Positions 1 through 8,211 of a DNA stretch of 19,856 nt are shown piece by piece (position 1 is the first letter of the stretch; each line of letters begins with the position of its first letter). The stretch covers positions 1-19,856 of the forward strand of contig DASXTB010000296.1 of the NCBI GenBank assembly GCA_036505615.1. The letters run 5' to 3'. The notes beneath the pieces are model-generated. The model searched no databases. It had not been told where the DNA came from and saw only the letters and a program-made list of their open reading frames with translations. Source of the DNA: DASXTB01 sp036505615. Lineage in GTDB: Bacteria > Acidobacteriota > UBA6911 > JACQSX01. The translations under genes were made by a program, and so were the position numbers.

Positions 1-653
1 ACCCGCTTCACGGCAGGGGCCTTTGCCGTACCGGAGACCAGAAAGATTACTTCTCTCGCTTGATTGATCAATGGCACGGTGAATGTAATCCGCTCAGTGT
101 TCAAGACGCTCACGGGGTTCTCAACTACCCAGCGTTTTTTCTCAGATAATGCCGGAGTGCCTGGAAACAGCGATGCCGTGTGCCCATCGTTTCCCATTCC
201 TAAAAAAATCAGATCAAAGACGGGAAAGTTATTTTGGTCGGTGACGCGCTCTGAGTCTTTTCCGCGTCTAAAGAAAGCTCTCAACTCCTTTTCGTACAAT
301 TCCGCCGCCTCGGTTGGAGGCAGTTCAGCTCGGACGCGAATAGCATTCGAAGGCGGGATGGGAACATGATCGATCAATGTTTCGCACGCCATCCGGTAGT
401 TGTTGTCTTCGTGGTCTGGCGGCACAGCCCGCTCGTCCCCCCAGAAAAGGAAAGTGCGCGACCAGTCCAAGGAGTTTGCGTAGTGCTGAACCAGAAACGC
501 GTTCATCAACCGGGGAGTATTTCCGCCCGATAGCGCCACCACGAAGCGGCCATCTCTGGAAATTGCCTTCCGGGCGTCACTGGCAAAGCGTTCCGCCGCC
601 CGTCGCGCGACGTCTTCCGCGTCTTTGCACACAATGATTTCTTTGGAGCTCAT
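1..653 (-). CDS. pgl: 6-phosphogluconolactonase, C-terminus cut by window edge
   Basis: Hydrolyses 6-phosphoglucono-delta-lactone to 6-phosphogluconate, the second step of the cytosolic oxidative pentose-phosphate pathway. The ATG at 653 opens a frame that stays open to position 1 (217 codons visible). Family length is about 230-260 residues, so only some 20-40 should be missing. Recognisable blocks in order are ALSGGNTPR near residue 43, FWGDERAVPPDHEDNNYR near residue 77 and LGMGNDGHTASLFPGTP near residue 150. These are the characteristic sugar-phosphate-binding and catalytic segments of the DevB/Pgl family. The start lies one base after the opcA stop (TGATATG), with a GGAAGG ribosome-binding site inside the opcA end, so translational coupling is likely. 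It is the last visible gene of the gnd-zwf-opcA-pgl operon. Identification is secure; only the end is unknown. Confidence 0.95.
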   Translation of the reverse strand, partial: MSSKEIIVCKDAEDVARRAAERFASDARKAISRDGRFVVALSGGNTPRLMNAFLVQHYANSLDWSRTFLFWGDERAVPPDHEDNNYRMACETLIDHVPIPPSNAIRVRAELPPTEAAELYEKELRAFFRRGKDSERVTDQNNFPVFDLIFLGMGNDGHTASLFPGTPALSEKKRWVVENPVSVLNTERITFTVPLINQAREVIFLVSGTAKAPAVKR

Positions 654-654
654 A

Positions 655-1782
655 TCAACCTTCCAACAAAAGCCGCGACGTCACCTGAAGAGCCTCTTCA
701 TAAACCCGGTCGCGCGCGAGCACTTCCAGCTCCCGGCTCAAAATTTCTTCCAGGGCAATGTTTGGCATCTTCCCCACAGAAACCTCGCTGCCTGCGCCTG
801 GGAGCTGAACCGTGGATTCGGCGAAACCGCTGCCCGAGGGCTTCCTGGACTCAAATAAGGCGCCGCTGGCAGTGTGCAGGCGAATGCAAGAGATTGCGCA
901 ATCCTCTCCTTTACCCGAGAGAACGCCAAGGCTGAGCGAAATATTTCCGGTGGTGGCTGTAAAGCGCGCGTGATAGCGGTTCTCTTTCTGCTCGATGCCG
1001 CCTTCGGGAGTCCAGCCCAAGCGGCATGCCAGCCATCCGGCCAAAAGCAGAACGCGCACCGGGAGGGGGCTTCCGGAAGTGCATTCCATCTCGACGCGCT
1101 GCAGGCGATCCAGGTGAGCTCGGTAGCGGGGGCTGTCATAAAACTGGGCCAGGATTTGCCTCCAGCGCGTCAAGCGCCCCCAGTTCAAATCGCTCACTAC
1201 CAGATCCTTGCTTCCTCGCGAAACGAACTCTGCCAGCCGCTGAAAATCGCCGCGGTTGAACAGGTCCGAATCGACAACCAGCCGATCCGCCACGCGGGTA
1301 AAGCGCTCAAACATCGGCCCTTCAAACTCAGGCCTGTAATTCCACCAGAGATAGACGGGAAGGTCCGGCGCCAGCAGGGGATCGATGGCTGAATGAATGA
1401 CGCCGCTCGATTCCGGTCCTCCCACAACCACAATCTGCTCGCAGCAGAGTTTTCTGCCGCTTGTATCAGGCAACCGGCATACCGATTTGATGTAAGTCGC
1501 CAGCTCGGCGCCCTTCTTTTCCGAGTCGATGACCAGCACGATGGCCCGATTAGGATTGGACAAAGAGACCTGATCAATGGCCTCCAGCATCCTGGATAGG
1601 CCGGTTTTGTCTGCGACATAGACCACCAGGTTCAAAGCACAGGCCCGGATGACCGGCGCTGCTTTCTCGGCATCCTCAGCGCTGGCTGTAGCGCCCCACA
1701 TGGAGCGGAGAGCCTTTTCTATGTTGCGGAGTTCCACCTGCTGCACGCCTGCCAGATTCAATTCTGTCACTGCCGCCTCCAT
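655..1782 (-). CDS. opcA: OpcA, glucose-6-phosphate dehydrogenase assembly/activation protein
   Basis: OpcA proteins are best known from cyanobacteria and actinobacteria, where they promote assembly or redox-dependent activation of glucose-6-phosphate dehydrogenase. The protein has 375 residues from the ATG at 782 of kilobase two (1782), beginning MEAAVTELNL. A longer frame exists to 1830, but it lies inside the zwf end and starts with low-complexity sequence, so 1782 is preferred; this overlaps the zwf stop by 16 bp. Family-like stretches are the N-terminal region ending in RACALNLVVYV, IVVVGGPESSGVIHSAIDPLL and the aromatic LPVYLWWNYRPEFEG. The position between zwf and pgl is the classical opcA context and supports the call strongly. 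No unusually strong ribosome-binding site is seen, consistent with translational coupling to zwf. No catalytic residues are expected. Confidence 0.88.
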   Translation of the reverse strand: MEAAVTELNLAGVQQVELRNIEKALRSMWGATASAEDAEKAAPVIRACALNLVVYVADKTGLSRMLEAIDQVSLSNPNRAIVLVIDSEKKGAELATYIKSVCRLPDTSGRKLCCEQIVVVGGPESSGVIHSAIDPLLAPDLPVYLWWNYRPEFEGPMFERFTRVADRLVVDSDLFNRGDFQRLAEFVSRGSKDLVVSDLNWGRLTRWRQILAQFYDSPRYRAHLDRLQRVEMECTSGSPLPVRVLLLAGWLACRLGWTPEGGIEQKENRYHARFTATTGNISLSLGVLSGKGEDCAISCIRLHTASGALFESRKPSGSGFAESTVQLPGAGSEVSVGKMPNIALEEILSRELEVLARDRVYEEALQVTSRLLLEG

Positions 1783-3317
1783 TGGCGCCCGTCGCGCTTC
1801 ATCAACTCCTGCGCCTCCACCGGTCCCCACGTGCCTGCTTCATACTGCGGGAGCTTCTTCAAGTCTTGCTGTCTCCACCCGTCCAGGATCTTGTCGACGA
1901 ATTCCCAGGTTTTCTCCAGGCCGTCTCGCCGGGTAAATAATGTCGAATCTCCAAGCATGCAGTCCAGAATGAGACGCTCGTAGGCTTCCGCAATTTCCAC
2001 TCCGAAGGAAGTGCCGTAGCGAAAATCCATGGTCACGGGGCGAATGCGCACTCGCTGGCCGGGAAGCTTCACTTCCGACTTTATGGAGATTCCTTCATCG
2101 GGCTGGATGCGCAGCACAAGCAGGTTGGGATCGATCGTGCCCGCCGATTTTTCGTCGAATAGGATTTGGGGCGGCTTGCGAAACTGGATGACAACTTCAG
2201 TGATCCGCCGGGCCAGCGCCTTTCCCGTTCGAATGTAGAAGGGGACGCCCGCCCAGCGCCAGTTGTCCACAAAGAACTTTATGGCCGCGAAGGTTTCTGT
2301 TGTGGATTTCGGATTGACGCCCGGTTCTTCCAGATAGCCGGAAATCTTTTTTCCGGCCACTGAGCCGGCGGCATACTGGGCGCGGACGGTATATCGAGCC
2401 ACTTCCGCCGGCTGAATCTGGCGAATGGCGCGAAAGACTTTATGTTTTTCGTCCCGCACCGTGTCCGCATCAAATGCAACAGGCGGCTCCATGGCGATAA
2501 GCGCAAATACCTGCAGCATGTGATTTTGAATCATGTCGCGCAGCGCTCCTGTTGTGTCGTAGTAGCCGGCGCGGGATCCGACGGCCACTTCCTCGGCGGC
2601 GGAAATCTGCACATGGTCGATGTACTTGTGGTTCCAGATCGGTTCGAACATTCCGTTGGCAAAGCGGAAGACGGAAATATTCTGCACCGTCTCCTTCCCC
2701 AAGTAGTGGTCGATCCGGTAGACCTGGCTTTCCTCAAACACAGTCGCCACGCGCGCGTTTAGCTGTCTGGCTGTGGCCAGATCGTGGCCGAAAGGTTTTT
2801 CGATGACTATCCGCTTCCAGCCCTTCCTTTTCTCGTCCGGACGGTGCAATCCAACCCGCCCCAAACCTTCGATGATTTCGTCGTAGGTCTCTGGTGGTGT
2901 GGAAAGGTAATAAATACAGTTCCCCAGCGTGCCGTGGCGCTGCTCGCAGCGCGCCAAAGCAAGCTGGAGTTGAGAATAGGTGCCGGCATCGTTGAAGTCG
3001 CCCCGCAGGTAATAAATCTTCCTTGCGAAACTATCCCAGACGCTCTGGTCGATCTTCGTTCGCGAGAACTCCGCGATTGCCTGCTGCATTTCGTCGCGAA
3101 AACTTTCGTCCGTCTTTTCACGCCGGGCTACGCCGATGACGGCAAAGCTGGACGGCAACCGTTGTTCATGCATTAGATTGTAGAGAGCGGGCATCAGCTT
3201 GCGGCGGGTGAGATCTCCGGAAGCGCCGAAAATCACCACTGTACATGGTTCTGTCGCCGCCTCCAGGCGGGTCCCTTCGCGCAGGGGATTTTCTTGTTCA
3301 ATCGGTTGGGTAGCCAT
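1767..3317 (-). CDS. zwf: Glucose-6-phosphate 1-dehydrogenase
   Basis: Oxidises glucose-6-phosphate to 6-phosphogluconolactone, entering the oxidative pentose-phosphate pathway in the cytosol and normally yielding NADPH. It has 516 residues, typical for the family. The dinucleotide-binding GASGDLTRRK is at residues 31-40, the EKPFGHD block at about 173-179, and the active-site signature RIDHYLGKE at 201-209 (catalytic His in DHYLGK). The start is the ATG at 3317, four bases after the gnd stop, with GGAG upstream (GCGGAGTAACGCC). The open frame extends further up to 3515 but only as a shadow of gnd. The 3' end overlaps opcA by 16 bp. Cofactor preference cannot be read safely from sequence alone, although NADP use is usual for this family. 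Confidence 0.97.
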   Translation of the reverse strand: MATQPIEQENPLREGTRLEAATEPCTVVIFGASGDLTRRKLMPALYNLMHEQRLPSSFAVIGVARREKTDESFRDEMQQAIAEFSRTKIDQSVWDSFARKIYYLRGDFNDAGTYSQLQLALARCEQRHGTLGNCIYYLSTPPETYDEIIEGLGRVGLHRPDEKRKGWKRIVIEKPFGHDLATARQLNARVATVFEESQVYRIDHYLGKETVQNISVFRFANGMFEPIWNHKYIDHVQISAAEEVAVGSRAGYYDTTGALRDMIQNHMLQVFALIAMEPPVAFDADTVRDEKHKVFRAIRQIQPAEVARYTVRAQYAAGSVAGKKISGYLEEPGVNPKSTTETFAAIKFFVDNWRWAGVPFYIRTGKALARRITEVVIQFRKPPQILFDEKSAGTIDPNLLVLRIQPDEGISIKSEVKLPGQRVRIRPVTMDFRYGTSFGVEIAEAYERLILDCMLGDSTLFTRRDGLEKTWEFVDKILDGWRQQDLKKLPQYEAGTWGPVEAQELMKRDGRQWRRQ

Positions 3318-3321
3318 GGCG

Positions 3322-4227
3322 TTACTCCGCGGAAGCCCGTTTAACAGCGTGCCCGCCAAATTCACTGCGCAGCGCCGCGAGCATTTTGTGAGTAAACGAT
3401 TCGGGCCTGCGCGAGTAGAATCGGGCGAAGAGCGAAAGCGTAATGACCGGCGCCGGAACATCCTTGTGCATCGCCTCCAGGATTGTCCAGCGTCCTTCAC
3501 CGGAATCCTGAACATACCCTTTTATGTTCTCCAATTTCGGATCCTTTGCCAGGGCGTTTTCTGCAAGTTCGAGAAGCCAGGAACGCACCACGCTGGCATG
3601 GTTCCACAGCTTGGCAATTTGATGAAGATCGAACGAATAGTCGCACGCCTGAAGAATGTCGAAGCCTTCGCCATAGGCCTGCATGATCCCGTACTCGATG
3701 CCATTGTGTACCATCTTGACGAAGTGACCTGCGCCGGGACCTCCCACGTGGGCGTAGCCGTCTGCCGGCGCCAGACTTTTGAAAATCGGTTCTAGAAAGT
3801 TAAAGGCTTCTGGATTGCCGCCGATCATCAGGCAGTAACCTTTCTCCAGCCCCCAGATGCCACCGCTGGTACCGACATCGACAAACCGGATGCTCTTTTG
3901 TTTCAACTCTTCAAATCGCCGCACGCTGTCATGAAAATTGGAGTTGCCGCCGTCGATGATGACGTCGCCGGCCTGCATACCGGCCGACAGCTTGGCGAGA
4001 GTATCATCCACCGGCTTCCCCGAGGGGACCATGATCCAGGCTGCCCGCGGTGATTTCAATTTCGATGTCATTTCGCTCAGGTCTTTTACCGTCAGCGCTC
4101 CTTTACTGCGGGCTGCCGCGCTGGCCTCCGCATTGGGATCATACGCCACCACCTGGTGATGATCGCGCAGCAACCGCTCCACCATGTTTCCGCCCATCCT
4201 TCCCAAACCGATGAATCCAATCTCCAT
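3322..4227 (-). CDS. gnd: 6-phosphogluconate dehydrogenase, decarboxylating, short (YqeC/GndA-like) form
   Basis: Oxidatively decarboxylates 6-phosphogluconate to ribulose-5-phosphate. The 301-residue length matches the short form rather than the roughly 470-residue classical enzyme. Visible are the Rossmann GLGRMG at residues 7-12, Asp30 at the end of the second strand (VVAYDP), the substrate loop DGGNS at 92-96, GTSGG at 119-123, and the catalytic pair Lys171 and Glu178 in KMVHNGIEYG. An acidic residue at position 30 is generally linked with NAD rather than NADP preference, so this enzyme may produce NADH; that is inference. A strong ribosome-binding site (AAAGGAGAAGC) precedes the ATG. It is the first gene of the operon and lies divergent to the MBL-fold gene. 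Confidence 0.93.
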   Translation of the reverse strand: MEIGFIGLGRMGGNMVERLLRDHHQVVAYDPNAEASAAARSKGALTVKDLSEMTSKLKSPRAAWIMVPSGKPVDDTLAKLSAGMQAGDVIIDGGNSNFHDSVRRFEELKQKSIRFVDVGTSGGIWGLEKGYCLMIGGNPEAFNFLEPIFKSLAPADGYAHVGGPGAGHFVKMVHNGIEYGIMQAYGEGFDILQACDYSFDLHQIAKLWNHASVVRSWLLELAENALAKDPKLENIKGYVQDSGEGRWTILEAMHKDVPAPVITLSLFARFYSRRPESFTHKMLAALRSEFGGHAVKRASAE

Positions 4228-4360
4228 GTAGCTTCTCCTTTATTAAAAATTCTTGAAGGCCTTAGAAATTATCGACTCGCAGGCTTCCCCAGTTGATTGA
4301 CTGTGTCTTGACTTCGTCTCCGCACCGGAAAATTCTACCTTAACGCGAGCGTGACCCCGG

Positions 4361-4382
4361 ATTATTCACAAACATTCAACAC
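4361..4382. promoter_or_regulatory. Conserved intergenic motif, copy 1
   Basis: ATTATTCACAAACATTCAAC followed by AC. It is nearly identical to sites at 8422-8441 and 15110-15129, all in divergent intergenic regions. ATTCA occurs twice at exactly 10 bp spacing, as in direct-repeat sites for response regulators. It lies 134 bp upstream of gnd. Function is inferred. Confidence 0.4.
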
Positions 4383-4657
4383 TATTTGGTGAAATCTTGC
4401 AGTTTTGACAAGATTTGGCGCTGAACAGCCGAACCCGTTCACGTTCATGAGCATGTCAACGTCCACAACTACGACCGATCGAATCGTGAGCGATTGTGCA
4501 TTTTTCGTCTGTGCTCAGAGGGACCGGGGTTGCGTTGACTTCGCTTTTACCCGCGGGTATATTGGCCGCCATTGATCGGCTGTCACGCTTCTAAAAAAGC
4601 GCAGAGAGAAAATTTATCCAGCTTCGCTGGCTCATCATGGGCGGAAAAACAATTGTG

Positions 4658-4688
4658 TTGGTTCTTTTTTGATAGCGCCTACTATAAT
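4658..4688 (+). promoter_or_regulatory. Sigma-70-like promoter of the MBL-fold gene
   Basis: TTGGTT at 4658-4663 and a perfect TATAAT at 4683-4688, separated by 19 bp (slightly long). The start codon at 4742 is 53 bp further on, leaving a normal leader with an AGGAA ribosome-binding site. Confidence 0.45.
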
Positions 4689-4741
4689 GACAACCAGCTG
4701 AAAGCTGACCCGCGAGCGCTAACGGCCGGCTCAGGAATCCG

Positions 4742-5620
4742 ATGCCGAATCAGGAAAATAATTTTCGTCTACGTCTAAAATTCTGGGGTGTTCGCGGTTC
4801 CACTCCCACTCCGCAAATCGAAAACCTCAGCTACGGTGGGAATACAGCCTGTCTGGAAGTGCGGCTTCCGAACAATGATATTTTCATTTTTGATGGCGGC
4901 AGCGGCGTCCGGAATCTGGGTCTGTCACTGGTGGAGGAGTTCAAAGGGAAAACAGTGAGCGCCACTTTCTTCTTGACCCATTACCATTGGGACCATATCC
5001 AGGGGATACCTTTCTTTGCTCCTCTCTATGCGCCGGAGAACAAATTTACGTTTCACTCTTTCCGCCGCGGACGGCCGGGACGAAAGGGCGAACCCGAGCT
5101 TCATTTCGACACGGTGCGGGAGATGCTGGAAGGGCAGATGAAGAACCCGTATTTTCCCATTAATTTTGAGTTGCTGCCTTCAAACAGAACTTTTGAGGAG
5201 ATTGACCGCGACCCGGTCAAATTTGGGCATCTCACCATACATCCTTTTCCCATGAACCACCCTCAGGGCGTGCGCGGCTATCGGATCGAAGCCGGAGGCG
5301 CCGTCATCGTCTATGCCAGCGACGTGGAGCACGGTCACAGCGAGCTCGATTCGGTACTTCGTGACTTCGCCCAGAACGCAGACATTCTGATTTACGACGC
5401 TCAATACACTCCCGAGGAGTACCAAAACCGCAGGGGATGGGGGCACAGCACCTGGCTTGAAGCGACTCGTGTGGCCAAAGACACCAACTCCAAGCAGCTC
5501 ATTCTCTTCCATCACGATCCTTCGCATACCGATCAGATGTTTTTTGAGGTAGTGCAGCAGGCCAGGCTGCATTTCGAGAATACGCTGGGTGCGAAGGAGG
5601 GCTGGGTTTTTGTGCTTTGA
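4742..5620 (+). CDS. MBL-fold (metallo-beta-lactamase superfamily) metal-dependent hydrolase
   Basis: A 292-residue cytosolic protein without signal peptide. It opens with the FWGVRGSTPTP strand common to the PhnP/RNase Z-like branch of the superfamily. The metal-binding motif is T-H80-Y-H82-W-D84-H85; further ligands are probably His173 (PMNHPQG), Asp194 (YASDVEHGH) and His257/258 (LFHHDPSHTD). WGHST around residue 235 is another conserved-looking block. Metal-dependent phosphodiester hydrolysis is likely, but the substrate cannot be told from sequence; cyclic-nucleotide or cyclic phosphate esters are possibilities. ATG at 4742 has AGGAA six bases upstream. It appears to be a single-gene unit with its own promoter and a hairpin terminator overlapping its stop codon. 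Confidence 0.88.
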   Translation: MPNQENNFRLRLKFWGVRGSTPTPQIENLSYGGNTACLEVRLPNNDIFIFDGGSGVRNLGLSLVEEFKGKTVSATFFLTHYHWDHIQGIPFFAPLYAPENKFTFHSFRRGRPGRKGEPELHFDTVREMLEGQMKNPYFPINFELLPSNRTFEEIDRDPVKFGHLTIHPFPMNHPQGVRGYRIEAGGAVIVYASDVEHGHSELDSVLRDFAQNADILIYDAQYTPEEYQNRRGWGHSTWLEATRVAKDTNSKQLILFHHDPSHTDQMFFEVVQQARLHFENTLGAKEGWVFVL

Positions 5621-5643
5621 AACCCAGTTTGGTTTCAAATTTG
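5616..5643 (+). terminator. Hairpin terminator overlapping the MBL gene stop
   Basis: A perfect 9 bp stem, TTTGAAACC (5616-5624) pairing with GGTTTCAAA (5631-5639), with a 6-base loop, followed by a short TTT. The U-run is short, so efficiency is uncertain. The stop codon 5618-5620 lies in the left arm. Confidence 0.55.
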
Positions 5644-5666
5644 CGAAAAAATTCTTAGGCCTCCTT

Positions 5667-5812
5667 CAGGGCGGATCGTTTTGGATGGATGGCCATCCGG
5701 CGGCGTCGCCCGCAAAAGACGCGGGCTTTGCCGCCGGCTATACTCTGTAAACCCTTCGGTTTTTGGAAGATGTGCGGGACGATGCGCCGGGAAAAGTAGT
5801 TAAAAAAAGACA
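5667..5812. repeat. Dispersed hairpin-bearing repeat, copy 1
   Basis: Matches 18918-19062. A 63 bp core (5697-5759 versus 18946-19008) is identical; the flanks are similar but diverged. The core contains a stem-loop: outer CCGGCGGC with GCCGCCGG, inner CCCGC with GCGGG around AAAAGAC. It then ends AAACCCTTCGG, a module also seen at 19529-19540 and, inverted, at 19106-19117. The 81-codon minus-strand frame at 5655-5900 crossing it is not considered a gene. The rest of 5621-6022 holds nothing else recognisable. Confidence 0.85.
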
Positions 5813-6022
5813 TTTCACGGTTCTGTAATACATCGACGGCACCGTCTGAGTTGACGAAAACGATCACCCGGCAGGGAGGGGGCTTGATTCTCATGAACAA
5901 AAGTATTTAGAATTGGCCATCCGTTTTATTGTCAATTGTCGTAGTTGTAACAGGCCCATAAAAAAGCGATGCATCCCCGAGGGCCAGGGTTGATGCGAAA
6001 AGTAAAATGGAGGAGGAGTCTT

Positions 6023-6370
6023 ATGAAGAAGTCGATTGCCATCTCATTGATGCTTGTTCTGGTCCTTTCGGCGTTCGCCATCGGCGCGGCAAAGAAGGGA
6101 TCTTGGACGGGCACCATCAGCGACTCAAAGTGCGAAGCAGCGAAAAAGAAGCATGACGCAGCATGTGTCGAGAAGTGCCTCGCCGGCGGCGGAAAGGCAG
6201 TGCTGGTTGCGGGCAAGAATGTCTACACCATCACCAATCCGGACGCCATAAAGGGGCATGAAGGCCACCATGTCAAAGTGACCGGTGAGTTGAATGCAGC
6301 AAAAAAAGAAGTTACCGTCGAGAAAGTAGAGATGGTGGAGGCCAAAACGAAGACAAAAAAGAAGGCGTAA
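6023..6370 (+). CDS. Small secreted Cys/His-containing protein (DUF5818-like?)
   Basis: A 115-residue protein with a clear Sec signal peptide (MKKSIAISLMLVLVLSAFAIGA). The chosen ATG at 6023 follows a strong GGAGGAG ribosome-binding site; an in-frame upstream extension to 5969 would bury the signal peptide. The mature part starts GTISDSKC and contains three cysteines (37, 48, 52) and the His-rich GHEGHHVKVTG at 78-88, then a basic Lys-rich tail. Similar small exported proteins with SDSKC and GHHVKVTG blocks are recalled from Acidobacteriota and are thought to have an OB-like beta fold. Metal or copper binding through Cys/His is possible but is inference. A hairpin follows the stop. Confidence 0.75.
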   Translation: MKKSIAISLMLVLVLSAFAIGAAKKGSWTGTISDSKCEAAKKKHDAACVEKCLAGGGKAVLVAGKNVYTITNPDAIKGHEGHHVKVTGELNAAKKEVTVEKVEMVEAKTKTKKKA

Positions 6371-6378
6371 CTTCCCCC

Positions 6379-6402
6379 GGAGCGCCCCGCAGCGGGCGCT
6401 CC
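6379..6402 (+). terminator. Rho-independent-like terminator after the small secreted protein gene
   Basis: GGAGCGCC (6379-6386) pairs with GGCGCTCC (6395-6402), 8 bp before inner pairs are added. It starts 9 bases after the stop codon. Only ATTCTTCC follows rather than a clean T-run, so it may be a weak terminator or a 3' stabilising hairpin. Confidence 0.5.
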
Positions 6403-6577
6403 ATTCTTCCGCAGCGCGTGAGCTGTCAGTAGTCCTGCCTAAGAATTTTCGAACGCTTCTCGTCTGCCGCGTATAAAATTGTGTGACCTCCGGGAATCGG
6501 GACAATCGCCAACTATCTTGCGGCCCCAGACTTGGCGGGCCGAAGGCTGGTGATGCTCCGGGAAACTCACCGTTCTT

Positions 6578-7993
6578 ATGCCCAACAAAAGATACGATTT
6601 GATCGTGATCGGCTCCGGGCCGGCAGGAGAGAAGGGCGCAGCGCAGGCAGCATACTTCGGTAAGAAGGTTGCTCTGATTGAGAGGGAACCCGTGCTGGGC
6701 GGCGCCGCCGCCAATACAGGAACAATTCCCTCCAAAACGCTGCGCGAAACCGCCCTCTATCTTTCGGGTTTTCGGCAACGTGAAATGTACGGCGTGAACA
6801 TGACCATGGATGAGAAGGTTACGGTCCGTGATTTTCTGTTCCGGGAGCGCCTGGTGAAGGAAAACGAGCGATCGCGGATCATGGAAAACCTAAGACGGCA
6901 CAAAGTCGATCTTCTGGTTGGTAATGCTTGCTTTGTCGATCCACACACCGTTTCGGTAAAGCCTGCCAAGTCACCGGAAATTCAAATCCAGGGAGAGATA
7001 ATACTGATAGCCACCGGTTCTTATCCTTACCGCCCGGCCAGTTTTCCCTTTCATGATCCTCGAGTATACGATTCGGACACGATTCTGAGCCTGCGCGACA
7101 TTCCACCAAGCATGCTGGTAGTTGGTGGAGGAGCTATCGGGTGTGAATACGCGTGCATGTTTGCCGCCCTCGGCATCGCCGTGACGGTGGTGGAAGGGCA
7201 TGATCGCTTGGTGAGTTTTCTGGACGCTGAGATTTCTGAGTCACTGCGGGCGCGCATGGAAGGGATGGGCATCCGAGTGAGAATGCCAGAATCGGTCGAA
7301 ATGATGCACCTGGAGGATGCCGAGATAGAGGTCCGGCTGAAGTCGCGGACGATTTTGAAAACCCATACCATCCTGGCTGCTTCGGGCCGAAGAGGAAATA
7401 CCGAGGGCTTAGGTCTGGAAAAAGTCGGCCTTGGCACCGATGAGCGGGGTCACATCCCAGTTGATGGGCACTATCGGACGGCCGTACCTAATATCTACGC
7501 GGCGGGTGATGTGATCGGTTTTCCCGCTCTTGCCTCAACATCCATGGAGCAGGCGCGAGTAGCGATGGTTCAAGCATTCGATTTGAAATACAAAACCAAT
7601 CTGGCAAGCATTCTGCCTTACGGCATCTACACCATTCCCGAATGTTCCATGGCAGGCGAAACGGAGCAAACGCTTATCGGGAAAAAGATCCCATTCATCG
7701 TCGGAAAGGCTTCCACGGCGACGAATGCTCGCGGGCAGATCATCGGAGAAAATGATGGGTTTCTAAAGCTGCTGTTTCATGAAGAAGACATGAAACTCCT
7801 TGGTGTTCACATGATTGGCGAACAGGCGACTGAAGTGATTCATGTCGGGCTCACGGCCCTTTTGATGGGAGGGGGCGCGGACCTCTTCATCCAAACCTGC
7901 TACAACTATCCGACACTGACGGAAATGTACAAGTACGCTACTTACGACGCGCTGGGCAGCAGGGCGGTCAAGCAGAAAGAAAAGCGACGGTAG
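6578..7993 (+). CDS. sthA: Soluble (Si-specific) NAD(P)+ transhydrogenase
   Basis: A 471-residue FAD flavoprotein that exchanges hydride between NADPH and NAD+ in the cytosol. FAD-binding GSGPAG is at residues 12-17. The sequence NTGTIPSKTLRE occupies the place of the redox disulfide of the dihydrolipoamide dehydrogenase family. Both redox cysteines are absent, which separates this protein from lipoamide, mercuric and glutathione reductases and fits SthA. The second dinucleotide site VVGGGAIGCEYA lies near 180-190, AAGDVIGFPALASTSMEQAR near 300, and the dimerisation domain carries YGIYTIPECSM. No strong ribosome-binding site is visible before ATG 6578, although GGGAAA lies about 12 bases upstream. 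Its nearness to the pentose-phosphate operon fits a role in balancing NADPH and NADH. A repeat array begins a few bases after the stop. Confidence 0.93.
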   Translation: MPNKRYDLIVIGSGPAGEKGAAQAAYFGKKVALIEREPVLGGAAANTGTIPSKTLRETALYLSGFRQREMYGVNMTMDEKVTVRDFLFRERLVKENERSRIMENLRRHKVDLLVGNACFVDPHTVSVKPAKSPEIQIQGEIILIATGSYPYRPASFPFHDPRVYDSDTILSLRDIPPSMLVVGGGAIGCEYACMFAALGIAVTVVEGHDRLVSFLDAEISESLRARMEGMGIRVRMPESVEMMHLEDAEIEVRLKSRTILKTHTILAASGRRGNTEGLGLEKVGLGTDERGHIPVDGHYRTAVPNIYAAGDVIGFPALASTSMEQARVAMVQAFDLKYKTNLASILPYGIYTIPECSMAGETEQTLIGKKIPFIVGKASTATNARGQIIGENDGFLKLLFHEEDMKLLGVHMIGEQATEVIHVGLTALLMGGGADLFIQTCYNYPTLTEMYKYATYDALGSRAVKQKEKRR

Positions 7994-7996
7994 CAG

Positions 7997-8209
7997 GGAT
8001 TTCGGATTGCCGATTGCCGATGTCGGATTGCGGATTTCGGATTGCGGATTTCGGGGTTCTTATTCAACAACTGTCGCCAAGCAGGTCCGACGGTTGATAG
8101 CTCGAGCCGATACTGAATAATCCGCAATCCTCAATCCTCAATCCGAAATCCGCAATCCTCAATCCTCAATCAGAAATCCGCAATCCGAAATCTACAATCC
8201 GAAATCTGA
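7997..8209. repeat. Inverted-symmetric tandem repeat array (long hairpin)
   Basis: The left arm (7997-8056) is tandem units of the form GGATTTCGGATTGCGGATTT. The right arm (about 8116-8209) is tandem copies of the complement (AATCCGCAATCC, AATCCGAAATCC, CAATCCTC). Between them is a loop of about 60 bp that itself can pair (CAACTGTCG with CGACGGTTG; TTATTCA with TGAATAA). It fills the gap between the sthA stop and the convergent DUF3096 stop. Unit length is about 7-8 bases with substitutions; there are no CRISPR-type spacers. Confidence 0.85.
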
Positions 8210-8211
8210 CA

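Larger units (their letters stand above)
4228..4741. other. Divergent intergenic region, 514 bp
   Basis: No convincing gene lies here; a 68-codon plus-strand frame at 4572-4778 has no family resemblance and runs into the next gene in another frame. The region holds the gnd ribosome-binding site, one copy of the ATTCACAAA-type motif (4361-4382), and a promoter-like pair just before the plus-strand gene. The length is generous for two promoters, so an unrecognised regulatory RNA cannot be excluded. Confidence 0.6.

Noticed and set aside
4572..4778. Small plus-strand frame before the MBL gene
   Set aside because: No ribosome-binding site, contains the promoter-like TATAAT, and overlaps the real start in another frame.
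5655..5900. 81-codon minus-strand frame
   Set aside because: Runs through the dispersed hairpin repeat; the second copy of the repeat does not keep this protein frame in context.
6578..7993. Dihydrolipoamide dehydrogenase or mercuric reductase
   Set aside because: The redox-active CxxxxC pair is replaced by a Cys-free NTGTIPSK segment, as in soluble transhydrogenases.
7997..8209. CRISPR array or coding repeat
   Set aside because: Units of 7-8 bases without spacers, mirrored arms, no ribosome-binding site or sensible protein.
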